From Comamonadaceae bacterium (GTDB lineage Bacteria > Pseudomonadota > Gammaproteobacteria > Burkholderiales > Burkholderiaceae_C), in the NCBI GenBank assembly GCA_947457975.1, contig CANGYC010000017.1, positions 1-17,645 on the forward strand: a DNA stretch of 17,645 bases. Reading direction: 5' to 3'. Position 1 is the first letter of the stretch. Every line of letters starts with the position of its first letter. Made by a program: the position numbers and the translations under genes. Positions 7,655 through 16,138 of this stretch are shown piece after piece. A model generated the notes under the pieces. That model was not told the origin of the DNA. It saw nothing but the letters and a program-made list of their open reading frames with translations, and ran no database searches.

Positions 7655-7666
7655 CACAATCCACAC
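7655..7666 (+). promoter_or_regulatory. Candidate -10 element for a leaderless moaA transcript
   Basis: The hexamer CACAAT at 7655-7660 resembles TATAAT and ends six bases before the moaA ATG. A transcript started from it would begin at or next to the A of the start codon. No Shine-Dalgarno sequence is visible before moaA, which fits leaderless translation. The -35 position (about 7632-7637) is GC-rich and does not match consensus, so support is limited. Confidence 0.35.
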
Positions 7667-8788
7667 ATGGCCGAACGCGTCATCCCCCTGCATCCCCATA
7701 GGCCGGCACCGCAAGCGCTGCACGTGCCCGCCCAGGCCCTTGTACAGGGGGCCAGCCTGGCTGACCAGCTGGGCCGTCCCCTGCGCGACCTGCGCATCAG
7801 CGTGACCGACCGCTGCAACTTTCGCTGCAGCTACTGCATGCCCAAGGAGGTGTTCGACAAGGACTACCCCTACCTGCCGCAGTCGGCGCTGCTGAGCTTC
7901 GAGGAAATCACGCGCGTGGCCCGTCAGTTCGTGCAACTGGGCGTTCGCAAGATCCGCCTGACCGGGGGCGAGCCGCTGCTGCGCAAGAACATTGAAATTC
8001 TGATCGAACAACTCGCCCAGCTGCGCACCCCCGACGGGCAGCCGCTGGACCTGACGCTCACCACCAACGGCTCGCTGCTCGCCCGCAAGGCCCAGTCCCT
8101 GAAGGACGCGGGGCTCCAGCGGGTCACCGTCAGCCTCGATGGCCTGGACGACGCCGTCTTTCGCCGCATGAACGACGTCGACTTTCCGGTGGCCGAGGTG
8201 CTGGCCGGCATTGAAGCGGCGCAAGCAGTCGGCCTGGGGCCGATCAAGGTCAACATGGTGGTCAAGCGCGGCACCAACGAGCATGAAATCCTGCCCATGG
8301 CGCGCCACTTCCACGGCAGCGGGCAGGTGCTGCGCTTCATCGAGTACATGGACGTGGGCGCTACCAATGGCTGGCGCATGAACGAGGTCATGCCATCGGC
8401 CGAGGTGGTGCGCACGATCTCTGCCGAGATGCCGCTGGTGCCGATGGAGGCAGCTGCCCCTGGTGAGACGGCCGAGCGTTGGGCCTATGCGGACGGCGGC
8501 GGCGAGGTGGGCTTCATCAGCAGCGTCACGCAGGCCTTCTGCGGCGACTGCAACCGCGCGCGCCTGTCCACCGAAGGCCAGCTCTACCTTTGCCTATTCG
8601 CCAGCCAGGGCCACGACCTGCGCACCCTTTTGCGCGGCGGTGCCAGCGATGCCGAGCTGGCCGCGGCGATTGCCCACGTCTGGCAAGGCCGCAGTGACCG
8701 CTACTCGCAGCTGCGCAGCCAGCTGCCAGCCGATGCTTCCAGCGCCACCAGTGGGCGCCGCGTGGAGATGAGCTACATCGGCGGATGA
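7667..8788 (+). CDS. moaA: GTP 3',8-cyclase (molybdenum cofactor biosynthesis protein A)
   Basis: A radical-SAM enzyme that converts GTP to 3',8-cyclo-GTP, the first committed step of molybdopterin synthesis. The 373-residue protein has the SAM cluster motif Cys50-x3-Cys54-x2-Cys57 (CNFRCSYC) and the GGEPLLR segment (100-106). The second-cluster cysteines are 292, 295 and 309 in FCGDCNRAR...LCLF. The essential C-terminal Gly-Gly tail (372-373) is present. It has an N-terminal extension of about 26 residues relative to the usual enzyme, where the first cluster Cys lies near position 24. Either the extension is real or translation starts later; no better internal start is evident. It leads the operon with mobA and moeA. 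The 63-base upstream gap is too short for a molybdenum-cofactor riboswitch. Confidence 0.96.
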   Translation: MAERVIPLHPHRPAPQALHVPAQALVQGASLADQLGRPLRDLRISVTDRCNFRCSYCMPKEVFDKDYPYLPQSALLSFEEITRVARQFVQLGVRKIRLTGGEPLLRKNIEILIEQLAQLRTPDGQPLDLTLTTNGSLLARKAQSLKDAGLQRVTVSLDGLDDAVFRRMNDVDFPVAEVLAGIEAAQAVGLGPIKVNMVVKRGTNEHEILPMARHFHGSGQVLRFIEYMDVGATNGWRMNEVMPSAEVVRTISAEMPLVPMEAAAPGETAERWAYADGGGEVGFISSVTQAFCGDCNRARLSTEGQLYLCLFASQGHDLRTLLRGGASDAELAAAIAHVWQGRSDRYSQLRSQLPADASSATSGRRVEMSYIGG

Positions 8789-8813
8789 CCGTTTTGCGCC
8801 CAGGCGCTCTTTC

Positions 8814-9425
8814 ATGACAGCTATGTATTCCATCACCGGACTCCTCCTGGCCGGCGGCCGCGGCAGCCGCATGGGCGGCCACGACAAAGGCCTTCAGCCC
8901 TTCCAGGGCCTCCCCCTGGCCCTGCACACCCTGCACCGACTGCAGCCGCAGGTGGACCAGATCCTCATCAGCGCCAACCGCAACCTCGCCGCCTACGAAA
9001 GTCTGGGTGCGCCCGTGCTGCAGGACGCGGTGCCCGACTTCGCTGGTCCGCTGGCTGGCTTCCTGGCGGGCCTGAACCACTGCGAGACCGAGTTCCTGGT
9101 GACGGTGCCCTGCGACACGCCGCGCTTTCCCCTGGACCTCGTCGACCGCCTGATGGGTGCCCTGCAAGAGGAGGATGCCGACATCGCCATGCCCTCAGCA
9201 CGCGAGGAGGATGGAAGCCTGCGGCCCCAGCCTGTGTTTTGCCTCATGCGTGCAGACCTGGTGGAGAGCCTGGGCCGCTTCGTGATGGGCGGCGGGCGCA
9301 AGATCGACGCCTGGACAGCCCAGCACCGCTGCGTGGTGCTGCCCTTCAACAGCCCCGAGGATGATCCGCAGGCCTTCTTCAATGCCAACACCCTGGCGGA
9401 GCTGCGCCGGCTGGAAGCGCCATGA
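8814..9425 (+). CDS. mobA: Molybdenum cofactor guanylyltransferase
   Basis: The enzyme transfers GMP from GTP to Mo-molybdopterin, forming the MGD cofactor used by DMSO-reductase-family enzymes such as nitrate reductase and formate dehydrogenase. The 203-residue protein shows the nucleotidyltransferase signature [16 protein letters not shown] (11-26), the [10 protein letters not shown] loop (78-87) and the metal-binding Asp101 in VPCDTP. Length is close to the usual 190-200. An alternative ATG three codons later (8823) is possible. The gene is 25 bases after moaA and overlaps moeA by four bases. Confidence 0.94.
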   Translation: MTAMYSITGLLLAGGRGSRMGGHDKGLQPFQGLPLALHTLHRLQPQVDQILISANRNLAAYESLGAPVLQDAVPDFAGPLAGFLAGLNHCETEFLVTVPCDTPRFPLDLVDRLMGALQEEDADIAMPSAREEDGSLRPQPVFCLMRADLVESLGRFVMGGGRKIDAWTAQHRCVVLPFNSPEDDPQAFFNANTLAELRRLEAP

Positions 9426-10711
9426 AGACGCTGGAACAGATCGCCGCCGAACTGCAGGGCTACGACCCGCAGTCGCTGCCGGTGGACAGCGTGGCGGCCT
9501 TTCTGCGTGAGCTGGTGGCGCCCGTCGCCGACACCGAGGCCCTGCCGCTCTTTGCGTGCCTGGACCGGGTGCTGGCACACGAGCTGGTCTCGCCACTGGA
9601 CGTGCCCCCCCATGACAACTCGGCCATGGACGGGTTTGCCTTCGATGGCGCCCTCTTGCTGCAGGCCGAGCCGGAACTGAAGCTGCGCATCGTGGGCACG
9701 GCCCTGGCCGGTCAAGCCTGGCGTGGCCAGGTCGGGCCGGGCGAATGCGTGAAGATCATGACGGGTGCCATCATGCCGGCCGGCCTGGACACAGTGGTGC
9801 CGCAGGAAATGACCCAGCTGGCCGACGATGGCCAGTCGGTGTGCATACCCACGGGTCTGCTGCGGCCCGGTGACAACCGCCGCCTCCGCGGCGAAGACCT
9901 GCGCCGCGGCGAATCCGCCCTGCGGCGTGGCGAGCGCCTGGGCCCGGCCCGGCTGGGCCTGGCCGCCTCGCTGGGTGTGGACCAATTGCACACCTACCGG
10001 CCGCTGAAGGTGGCCTATTTCTCCACCGGCAGCGAGATCCTCTCGCTGGGCGAAGCGCCGCGCGAAGGCGCGGTCTACGACAGCAACCGCTACACCGTCT
10101 TCGGCCTGCTGCGGCGCATGGGCTGCGAGGTGCTGGACCTGGGCGTGGTGCCCGACGAGCCGGCCCGGCTGGAGGCGGCCTTCAGGCAGGCGGCCGAGCA
10201 GGCCGACGCCATCATCAGCTCGGGCGGGGTGAGTGTGGGCGAGGCCGACTTCACCAAGGCCATGATGAAGAAGCTCGGCGACGTGGCCTTCTGGCGCGTG
10301 GCCATGCGCCCGGGCCGCCCCATGGCCGTGGGGCGCCTGCCTAAGACCTCAGGGCCGCCGGCCATACTCTTTGGCCTGCCGGGCAACCCGGTGGCGGTGA
10401 TGGTGACCTTCCTGGCCTTTGTGCGCCCTGCCCTGCTGCAGATGATGGGCTGCACCGACGCCGCGCCACCACTGCTCAAAGCGCGTTGCACGCAGGCCAT
10501 CAAGAAAAAACCGGGCCGCACCGAGTACCAGCGCGGGGTCGTGACCCGAGGGGTCGATGGGATGCCCGAAGTCCAGATCACCGGCAACCAGGGCTCGGGT
10601 GTGTTGAGCTCCATGGCTCAGGCCAACGGCCTGATCGTCATCCACCATGGCCAGGGCAGCGTGATGCCTGGCGATCTGGTGGATGTGATGATGTTCGACG
10701 GGGTGATCTGA
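9422..10711 (+). CDS. moeA: Molybdopterin molybdenumtransferase
   Basis: MoeA inserts molybdate into adenylylated molybdopterin to give the active cofactor. The 429-residue protein has the expected domain order. The N-terminal [13 protein letters not shown] motif lies at 62-74. The central [15 protein letters not shown] region follows. The MogA-like domain carries [24 protein letters not shown] and [11 protein letters not shown] motifs. A C-terminal beta-barrel domain completes the protein. Length is normal (about 400-430). The ATG overlaps the mobA stop, with GGAAG just upstream. Its stop codon lies at the left edge of a hairpin shared with the convergent efflux gene. Confidence 0.95.
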   Translation: MKTLEQIAAELQGYDPQSLPVDSVAAFLRELVAPVADTEALPLFACLDRVLAHELVSPLDVPPHDNSAMDGFAFDGALLLQAEPELKLRIVGTALAGQAWRGQVGPGECVKIMTGAIMPAGLDTVVPQEMTQLADDGQSVCIPTGLLRPGDNRRLRGEDLRRGESALRRGERLGPARLGLAASLGVDQLHTYRPLKVAYFSTGSEILSLGEAPREGAVYDSNRYTVFGLLRRMGCEVLDLGVVPDEPARLEAAFRQAAEQADAIISSGGVSVGEADFTKAMMKKLGDVAFWRVAMRPGRPMAVGRLPKTSGPPAILFGLPGNPVAVMVTFLAFVRPALLQMMGCTDAAPPLLKARCTQAIKKKPGRTEYQRGVVTRGVDGMPEVQITGNQGSGVLSSMAQANGLIVIHHGQGSVMPGDLVDVMMFDGVI

Positions 10712-10739
10712 AGAAGACGCCTCCCTAGGGCGCCTTCTT
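10711..10739. terminator. Bidirectional terminator between moeA and the convergent RND permease gene
   Basis: AAGAAGACGCC (10711-10721) pairs with GGCGCCTTCTT (10729-10739) as an 11-bp stem with one mismatch and a seven-base loop. The outer arms give A-rich 5' and T-rich 3' sides on both strands (TTCTT on +, TCTTCTTC on -), as expected for a symmetric terminator. It overlaps the last base of the moeA TGA and two bases of the RND gene TAA, so the whole convergent junction is the hairpin itself. Confidence 0.6.
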
Positions 10740-13700
10740 ACTTGGCGATCAGCTCCTGCCCAGTCCCGTGAGCAGCTTCGTGCGCAGGCTGGTCCTTGAT
10801 CACGCGGTTGTCGGCACCCGGGATCTCCCGGCGGGCGAACATCAGGTACATGGTGGGCACCACGAAGATGGTCAGTAGCGTGCCCAGGCTCATCCCGCCC
10901 ACAATGACCCAGCCAATCTGGATGCGGCTTTCCGCACCCGCTCCCGTGGCCAGGGCCAAGGGAATGGCGCCCAGCACCATGGCACCGGTGGTCATGAGAA
11001 TGGGGCGCAGGCGCTGCTCTGATGCCTTGACCACGGCGTCCACCAACTCCACACCCTGCTGGCGCAACTGATTTGAAAATTCCACGATCAAAATACCGTG
11101 CTTGGTGATCAGCCCCACCAAGGTGATCAAACCAATCTGTGAGTACACATTGAGCGAGCCGCCGGACCACTTCAGGGCCAGCAAGGCGCCGATCATGGAC
11201 AGAGGCACCGAGAGCATGATCACAAAGGGATCGACAAAGCTCTCAAACTGCGCCGCCAGCACCAGGAAAATGAACACCAGGGCCAGCACGAAGACGATGG
11301 CCAGCGCGCCCTGCGAGTTGCGGAACTCCCGCGAGGTGCCATTGAGGTCGGTGCTGTAGCCGGGCTTGAGCACCTTGGCCGCCGTCTGGTCCATGAACTT
11401 CAGGGCCTCACCCAGCGAATAGTCGGGCGACAGGTTGGCGGTGATGGTGACCGAGCGGCGCTGGCCGAAGTGGTTGAGCTCGCGCGGGCTCACGCTTTCA
11501 CGCAGCTTGACCAGCGCCGACAGGGGCACCATGGCGTCGTTGCGACCGCGCACAAAGATGTTGTCGATGTCCTGGGGCACATCGCGACCGCTGGCGCGGT
11601 TTTGCAAGATCACGTCGTACTGCTCGGCATCGCGCTTGTAACGGGTCACCTGGCGTCCGCCCAAGGTGGTCTCCAGGGCACGCGCCACCACGTCCACGCT
11701 CACACCCAGGTCAGCGGCCTTTTCGCGGTCCACGCTCACCCGCAGCTCGGGCTTGTTCAGGCGCAGATCGACGTCGGGCTGGATGATGCCGGGGTTCTTG
11801 GCCACTTCTTCAAGGATCTGTCGCACCACCCGGTTGAGGTTCTCGTAGCTGTCTGAAGTCTGGATCACAAAGTTCAGAGGCCGCTCACGGAAACCCTGGC
11901 CCAGCGACGGCGGGGTGATGGCAAAGGCATTGACGCCTGCCAGGCCGTTGAACTTAGGACCGATCTCACGCGCCAGCTCCAGCGTGGTGCGGGTGCGCTC
12001 CTCCCAGGGCTTGGCCCGGTAGATCACCGTGCCCTGCGAGACCGTCGGGTTACCGAGGCTGGCGAAGATACGGTCAAACTCCTCGTAGTTGCTGCCGATG
12101 CGCTCGAGGATGCGGGCATAGCGGTCGGTGTAGTCGATGGTCGAGCCGTCGGGGGAGTTGATCACTGCCAGGATGGTGCCCCGGTCTTCCAGGGGCGAGA
12201 GCTCGGACTTCATGGTCGGCCACACGAGGGCAATGCCGCCCGCGCTCGAGAGCATGACAGCCACCACGATCCAACGCGCCTGCAGCAGCGCCCCGAGCAC
12301 ACCCCAGCCGCGCACACGGGCCGTCAGCACCCAGCGCAGCGCTGCACCGTAGCCATTGGACAGAGCCGTGAGCGCGCGCTCCATGCCGCGGTCGAAGCGG
12401 TTGGGCTTGGGGTTGTGGCGCAGCAGCTTCGAACACATCATGGGTGTGAGCGTGAGCGCCACAAAGCCCGACACCAGCACCGCACCGGCCAGGGCCAGCG
12501 CAAACTCCTGGAACAAGCGGCCCGTGCGGCCGGGCGTAAACGCCAGGGGCGCGTACACGGCCACCAGGGTCAGCGTCATGGACACCACGGCAAAGCCAAT
12601 TTCGCGCGCGCCGCGGATGGACGCCGCAAAAGGGTCCATGCCTTCTTCAATATGGCGGAAGATGTTTTCCAGCATGACGATGGCGTCATCGACCACCAGG
12701 CCGATGGCCAGCACCAGCGCCAGCAGCGTGAGGGTGTTGATGGTGAAGCCCGCCAGCGCCATCAGAGCGAAGGTGCCCACCAGGCTCACCGGGATGGTGA
12801 CGATGGGAATGATCGAGGCCCTGAACGTGCGCAGGAACACGAAAATCACCAAAGCCACCAGGACCACCGCCTCCAGGATGGTCTGGTAGACATTCTTGAC
12901 CGATCGGTCAATGAACAGCGAGTTGTCGTTCGCCACCTCGATCTGGATGCCATCGGGCAGATCGGCCTTGAGCTTGGGCATCATCTCGCGCACGCCCGCC
13001 GACAGCGTGAGCGGGTTGGCCGTGGCCTGGCGGATAACGCCGGCCGAGATCGCGGGCCGGCCATTGAGGCGCACAGAACTGCGCACATCAGCGGCGCTTT
13101 CCTCAATGCGGGCCACGTCGGCGAGCTTGACCGGAAATCCATTGACGGTCTTGATGACGATCTGGCCGAACTGGCCAGGGCGGTTCAGGTCAGTCTGCGA
13201 GGTGACGCTGAACTCGCGCTGGCTGGACTCGATGCGCCCGGCCGGCACGTCTAGGTTGTTACGGCGCACCGCATCCTCGATGTCCTGGGTCGTGAGGCGG
13301 TAGCCCGCCATTCGCTCCGGGTCCAGCCACACGCGCATGGCGTACTTGCGCTCGCCAAAGATGCGCACATCGGCCACACCCGAGACGGTTTGCAGGCGCG
13401 GCTTGACCACGCGGTTGACCAGATCGTTGATCTGCAGCGGGTTGAGCGTGTCGCTGGAAAAAGCCAGCCAGATCACCGGAAAGGCATCGGCTTCAACCTT
13501 GGCAATCACCGGCTCTTCAATGGTGGCAGGCAGCCGGTTGCGCACGCGCGCGGTGCGGTCGCGCACCTCGGCGGCGGCCGCGTCAGCGTCTTTTTCCAGG
13601 CGAAAGCGCACCGAAATTTGGCTTTGCTCGGCGCGGCTGATGGAGGTGATCACGTCCACCGCATCGATGCCGGCGATCGAATCCTCCAAAGGCTTGGAGA

Positions 13701-13887
13701 TTTGCGACTCCACCACCTCGGCCGAGGCCCCGGGGTAGCGCACGCTCACGGTCACGACAGGCTCGTCGATTTTGGGGTACTCGCGCACGGTCAGCCGATC
13801 GAAGCTCACCATGCCAATGAGCACGATCAGCAAGGACAGCACGGTGGCAAAGACCGGGCGACGGATGGAGACTTCAGCGATTTGCAT
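10738..13887 (-). CDS. RND efflux transporter permease subunit (HAE-1 family, AcrB/MdtB-like)
   Basis: This is the proton-driven inner-membrane pump that exports drugs or other hydrophobic compounds with the adaptor encoded just upstream. The 1049-residue protein has the full RND layout. TM1 follows SIRRPVF (7-13), then a first large periplasmic domain, and TM4 bears the proton-relay aspartates Asp400-Asp401 in GLVVDDAIVMLEN. A second periplasmic loop includes the GQGFRERPLNF segment. TM10 carries the relay Lys929 in GLITKHGILIVEF. All relay residues are present, so it looks functional. The ATG at 13887 has GGAG eight bases upstream. The gene lies 61 bases after the adaptor gene, consistent with one operon. 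Substrate cannot be read from sequence, and I avoid a specific gene name. No outer-membrane channel gene is adjacent, so a TolC-type partner from elsewhere is expected. Confidence 0.94.
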   Translation of the reverse strand: MQIAEVSIRRPVFATVLSLLIVLIGMVSFDRLTVREYPKIDEPVVTVSVRYPGASAEVVESQISKPLEDSIAGIDAVDVITSISRAEQSQISVRFRLEKDADAAAAEVRDRTARVRNRLPATIEEPVIAKVEADAFPVIWLAFSSDTLNPLQINDLVNRVVKPRLQTVSGVADVRIFGERKYAMRVWLDPERMAGYRLTTQDIEDAVRRNNLDVPAGRIESSQREFSVTSQTDLNRPGQFGQIVIKTVNGFPVKLADVARIEESAADVRSSVRLNGRPAISAGVIRQATANPLTLSAGVREMMPKLKADLPDGIQIEVANDNSLFIDRSVKNVYQTILEAVVLVALVIFVFLRTFRASIIPIVTIPVSLVGTFALMALAGFTINTLTLLALVLAIGLVVDDAIVMLENIFRHIEEGMDPFAASIRGAREIGFAVVSMTLTLVAVYAPLAFTPGRTGRLFQEFALALAGAVLVSGFVALTLTPMMCSKLLRHNPKPNRFDRGMERALTALSNGYGAALRWVLTARVRGWGVLGALLQARWIVVAVMLSSAGGIALVWPTMKSELSPLEDRGTILAVINSPDGSTIDYTDRYARILERIGSNYEEFDRIFASLGNPTVSQGTVIYRAKPWEERTRTTLELAREIGPKFNGLAGVNAFAITPPSLGQGFRERPLNFVIQTSDSYENLNRVVRQILEEVAKNPGIIQPDVDLRLNKPELRVSVDREKAADLGVSVDVVARALETTLGGRQVTRYKRDAEQYDVILQNRASGRDVPQDIDNIFVRGRNDAMVPLSALVKLRESVSPRELNHFGQRRSVTITANLSPDYSLGEALKFMDQTAAKVLKPGYSTDLNGTSREFRNSQGALAIVFVLALVFIFLVLAAQFESFVDPFVIMLSVPLSMIGALLALKWSGGSLNVYSQIGLITLVGLITKHGILIVEFSNQLRQQGVELVDAVVKASEQRLRPILMTTGAMVLGAIPLALATGAGAESRIQIGWVIVGGMSLGTLLTIFVVPTMYLMFARREIPGADNRVIKDQPAHEAAHGTGQELIAK

Positions 13888-13948
13888 GAAACGTGCTCCG
13901 GTTCAGGAGAAATCGGTCATCAGGTAGTCAAGCACAAGCCGGGCGGCC

Positions 13949-15346
13949 TCAGGAAGGGGCCTGGCCGGGCCGTCCCGGGCCGCGCTCGCTGGTGCTGCCC
14001 ATGGAAGCCAGGCAGGGGTCCGGGCCCTGCAGCGGCGCAGGCTGGGCTTGGGGCTTGGGCCTGGCCGCAGCTGCCGCTGCCGGGCTGGCTGATGGTGCCG
14101 AAGCAGCAGGAGCACCGCCGGGGGCACCGCTGGGTGCACCGCTGGGTGCGCCCCCGGGAGCACCCGCAGCGGCGGGTGGCGTGCCAGGTGCCGGGGCGGG
14201 ACCACCCTGGCCGCCACGGGCACCGGCCTCGATCACGCGCACCGACATACCGTCTTTTTGGAGGCGCTGCTGGCCAGCCACCACCACCGTGTCATCGGCC
14301 CCAATGCCCTCCAGGACCTCCACCTTGCCCGGGCTGCGAAGGCCGAGCTTGACCTCCACGCGCTGGGTCACCTTGCCCTCGGGGCCATCCACCAGCTTGA
14401 TGACGAACACACGAGGTCCCTGGGGCACGATGGCCTCCTCCGGAACCACCAAGGCCTTTTCTCGGGCACCAAAGATGGTGCTCACCCGGGCGAACATGCC
14501 CGGGCGCAACTGCAGGCGGCGGTTGTCAATGCAGGCGCGCACGCCCAGCGAGCGCCCGTTGGCATCGATCAGTGGGTCAATGGCCTGGACCACCGCCTGG
14601 AACTTGCGGCCGGGCAAGGCGTCAATGTCCACCTGAGCGGTCTGGCCCCGGCGCACCTTGGCCTGAAAACGCTCGGGCAGGCGATAGTCGACAAAGATGG
14701 CGTCGATGTCCTCGAGGTTGACCACCTCGGCGCCATCCTTGAGGTAATCACCCAGGTTGACCTGGCGAATGCCCACCATGCCATCGAATGGCGCCACGAT
14801 GCGCAGGCGCGCAGCCGTGGCATGAGCCAGCGCCAGCTTGGCCTCGGCCACCTGCAGGTTGGCGGCACTTTCATCCACGGTGCGGCGGCTGATGAAGTTC
14901 TGCTCCACCAGCTCGCGGTTGCGGTTGAAATTGCTCTTGGCGATGGCCAGCTCCGCCTCGGCCTGCTTGATCTGGGCGGCTGGCAGCTGGTCGTCCAGCT
15001 GGACCAAGAGCTGGCCCTTGCGCACGCGATCTCCGTCGAGGAAATTGAGCTGCGTGATGCGGCCACCGACCTCGGGCTTGATCATCACGCCCTGGCGGGA
15101 GCGCAGGCTGCCCACGCTCTGGGTCTCATCGACGAGGCGGGTGGTCTCGACCTTGGCCACCTCGACCGCCGGCCGGACTCCGCCGCCCGGAGGGCCACCG
15201 GCGGCAGGTCCTGCGGGCGCAGGCGCGGACGGGGGCTTGCCTGGCTCCACAGGCTTGGACGGCCGGGTCTGATACCAATACGCACCGGCGCCCAGCGCCG
15301 CCATCACGGCCAGGGCCGACGCCCTCACCACCAGTTTTGAAGCCAT
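13949..15346 (-). CDS. RND efflux periplasmic adaptor (membrane fusion protein) with long low-complexity tail
   Basis: The adaptor links the permease to an outer-membrane channel across the periplasm. The 465-residue protein starts with a single hydrophobic anchor (about 5-24) lacking a lipobox Cys, so it is probably membrane-anchored rather than lipidated. A Pro/Gly/Ala-rich spacer (30-57) follows. The lipoyl half-motif lies near 86-118 and the coiled-coil hairpin near 120-180. The second lipoyl half (APFDGMVGIRQVNLGD) spans 185-200, then the beta-barrel and membrane-proximal domains to about 370. Residues from about 375 to the end are an unusual tail rich in Ala, Pro, Gly and Ser. The ATG at 15346 has AAGG eight bases upstream. 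It is first in the two-gene pump operon. Confidence 0.92.
   Translation of the reverse strand: MASKLVVRASALAVMAALGAGAYWYQTRPSKPVEPGKPPSAPAPAGPAAGGPPGGGVRPAVEVAKVETTRLVDETQSVGSLRSRQGVMIKPEVGGRITQLNFLDGDRVRKGQLLVQLDDQLPAAQIKQAEAELAIAKSNFNRNRELVEQNFISRRTVDESAANLQVAEAKLALAHATAARLRIVAPFDGMVGIRQVNLGDYLKDGAEVVNLEDIDAIFVDYRLPERFQAKVRRGQTAQVDIDALPGRKFQAVVQAIDPLIDANGRSLGVRACIDNRRLQLRPGMFARVSTIFGAREKALVVPEEAIVPQGPRVFVIKLVDGPEGKVTQRVEVKLGLRSPGKVEVLEGIGADDTVVVAGQQRLQKDGMSVRVIEAGARGGQGGPAPAPGTPPAAAGAPGGAPSGAPSGAPGGAPAASAPSASPAAAAAARPKPQAQPAPLQGPDPCLASMGSTSERGPGRPGQAPS
14112..14171 (-). repeat. 12-bp tandem repeat in the adaptor C-terminal tail
   Basis: Five consecutive 12-base units occur, two of them identical (GCACCGCTGGGT at 14124-14135 and 14136-14147) and three degenerate. 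On the coding strand they encode GAPS/GAPG/GGAP-type tetrapeptides in the adaptor's disordered tail. Unit length is a multiple of three, so copy-number change would alter tail length without a frameshift. Confidence 0.8.
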
Positions 15347-15369
15347 AAACCGTACCTTGTTCCGAAAGG

Positions 15370-15389
15370 AAAAAACCGCCTTGAGGCAG
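15370..15389 (-). promoter_or_regulatory. Attenuator-like hairpin plus T6 tract in the leader of the RND operon
   Basis: Read on the - strand, CTGCC-TCAA-GGCGG can form a 5-bp stem (one G-U pair) followed directly by TTTTTT, 23 bases before the adaptor ATG and just before its ribosome binding site. It resembles a small intrinsic terminator inside the leader. The stem is short, so strength is doubtful; regulation is inferred. Confidence 0.35.
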
Positions 15390-15411
15390 ACGGTCTGATC
15401 CCAATGATCAG
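15387..15411 (-). promoter_or_regulatory. Overlapping palindromes upstream of the RND operon, candidate operator
   Basis: CAGAC-G-GTCTG (15387-15397) is a perfect 11-base palindrome. It overlaps a second inverted repeat, CTGATC-CCAAT-GATCAG (15395-15411). The cluster lies about 40-65 bases before the adaptor start, where a TetR/MarR-type repressor site would be expected for such a pump. No regulator gene is in the window. I cannot place a convincing -35/-10 pair in the same region. Confidence 0.4.
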
Positions 15412-15571
15412 TTCACTAAGCAATGTAACAGCAGCCCATGAAGGCAGCCTGAAGCTGGGCGCGGGTTAACCCTGGAAATACGCTGCGTCAAAACACGGAC
15501 GGCCTGGTCCGCCCGCCACCTCGGCTGGCTCAGAGCTGGTCACGGGCCGCAGGTTCTGGCCGAGTGCGTCG
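15412..15571. other. Remaining intergenic region between the RND operon and rnhA
   Basis: Together with the leader this makes a 225-base noncoding gap. It contains one perfect 10-base palindrome (GGGTTAACCC, 15463-15472) but no convincing ORF, RNA gene or T-tract terminator for rnhA. It probably holds the promoter of the pump operon and the 3' end of the rnhA transcript. Confidence 0.5.
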
Positions 15572-16060
15572 TCAGCGCGCCGGGCTGGCGCCGGCCAGGG
15601 CCATCTCCACCCCCAGGTTGGCCAGCGCATCGGCGCGCTCGTTACCGGGGTCCCCGGCGTGGCCACGCACCCAGCGCCAGTCGATGCGGTGGCCCGATTG
15701 GCTCACCAGGTCGTCAAGTTGCTGCCAGAGATCAACGTTTTTGACCGGCGCCTTGGTCGAAGTCTTCCAGCCCCGGGCCTTCCAGCCATGGATCCATTCG
15801 GTGATGCCTTTGCGCACGTACTCGCTGTCCAGGTAAAGCAGCACGTGGCAGGGGCGCTTGAGGGCCATGAGGGCCTGAATCACGGCAGTGATTTCCATGC
15901 GGTTGTTCGTCGTGTCCAACTCACCGCCATAAAGCTCCTTGGTCGCCTCGCCACTGCGCAGCAGCACGCCCCAGCCGCCCGGACCAGGATTGCCCTTGCA
16001 GGCGCCATCGGTGTAGATCACCACGGAATCAGGGGAAGGGGAGGATGTAGGAACGGTCAT
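15572..16060 (-). CDS. rnhA: Ribonuclease HI
   Basis: The enzyme degrades the RNA strand of RNA-DNA hybrids (R-loops, Okazaki primers) in the cytoplasm. The 162-residue protein has the catalytic carboxylates Asp18 ([15 protein letters not shown]), Glu56 (NNRMEI) and Asp78 (YLDSEYV), with His134 and Asp144 in the [13 protein letters not shown] segment. The basic-protrusion region [15 protein letters not shown] (94-108) is also present. The ATG at 16060 is chosen because the conserved fold begins soon after it and length then matches the usual 150-160. A TTG-initiated extension to 16117 would add 19 unconserved residues. The neighbouring YafS-like methyltransferase, 78 bases upstream, is its common genomic partner. 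Confidence 0.96.
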   Translation of the reverse strand: MTVPTSSPSPDSVVIYTDGACKGNPGPGGWGVLLRSGEATKELYGGELDTTNNRMEITAVIQALMALKRPCHVLLYLDSEYVRKGITEWIHGWKARGWKTSTKAPVKNVDLWQQLDDLVSQSGHRIDWRWVRGHAGDPGNERADALANLGVEMALAGASPAR

Positions 16061-16138
16061 CGCATCGGTCGGGGCAAGAGGCCATGCGCGAGCGTAACAG
16101 CCCAAGCCGACATCCAAGGCATCTGTCTTTCCGGAGGG

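Noticed and set aside
7604..7666. Molybdenum-cofactor riboswitch upstream of moaA
   Set aside because: The gap is only 63 bases, shorter than the known aptamer, and lacks a matching multi-stem pattern.
7178..8314. 378-codon open frame on the - strand opposite the end of the TRAP large subunit gene and moaA
   Set aside because: It crosses the operon boundary and opposes two confident genes; shadow of GC-rich codon use.
12415..13254. 279-codon open frame on the + strand opposite the RND permease gene
   Set aside because: His/Gln/Arg-rich shadow frame with no domain; the opposite strand encodes a complete RND permease.
14112..14171. CRISPR-like array
   Set aside because: Units are 12 bases, directly adjacent without spacers, and encode an in-frame protein tail.
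14258..15340. 360-codon open frame on the + strand opposite the adaptor gene
   Set aside because: Antisense shadow; the - strand frame has lipoyl and hairpin features of an RND adaptor and a good ribosome site.
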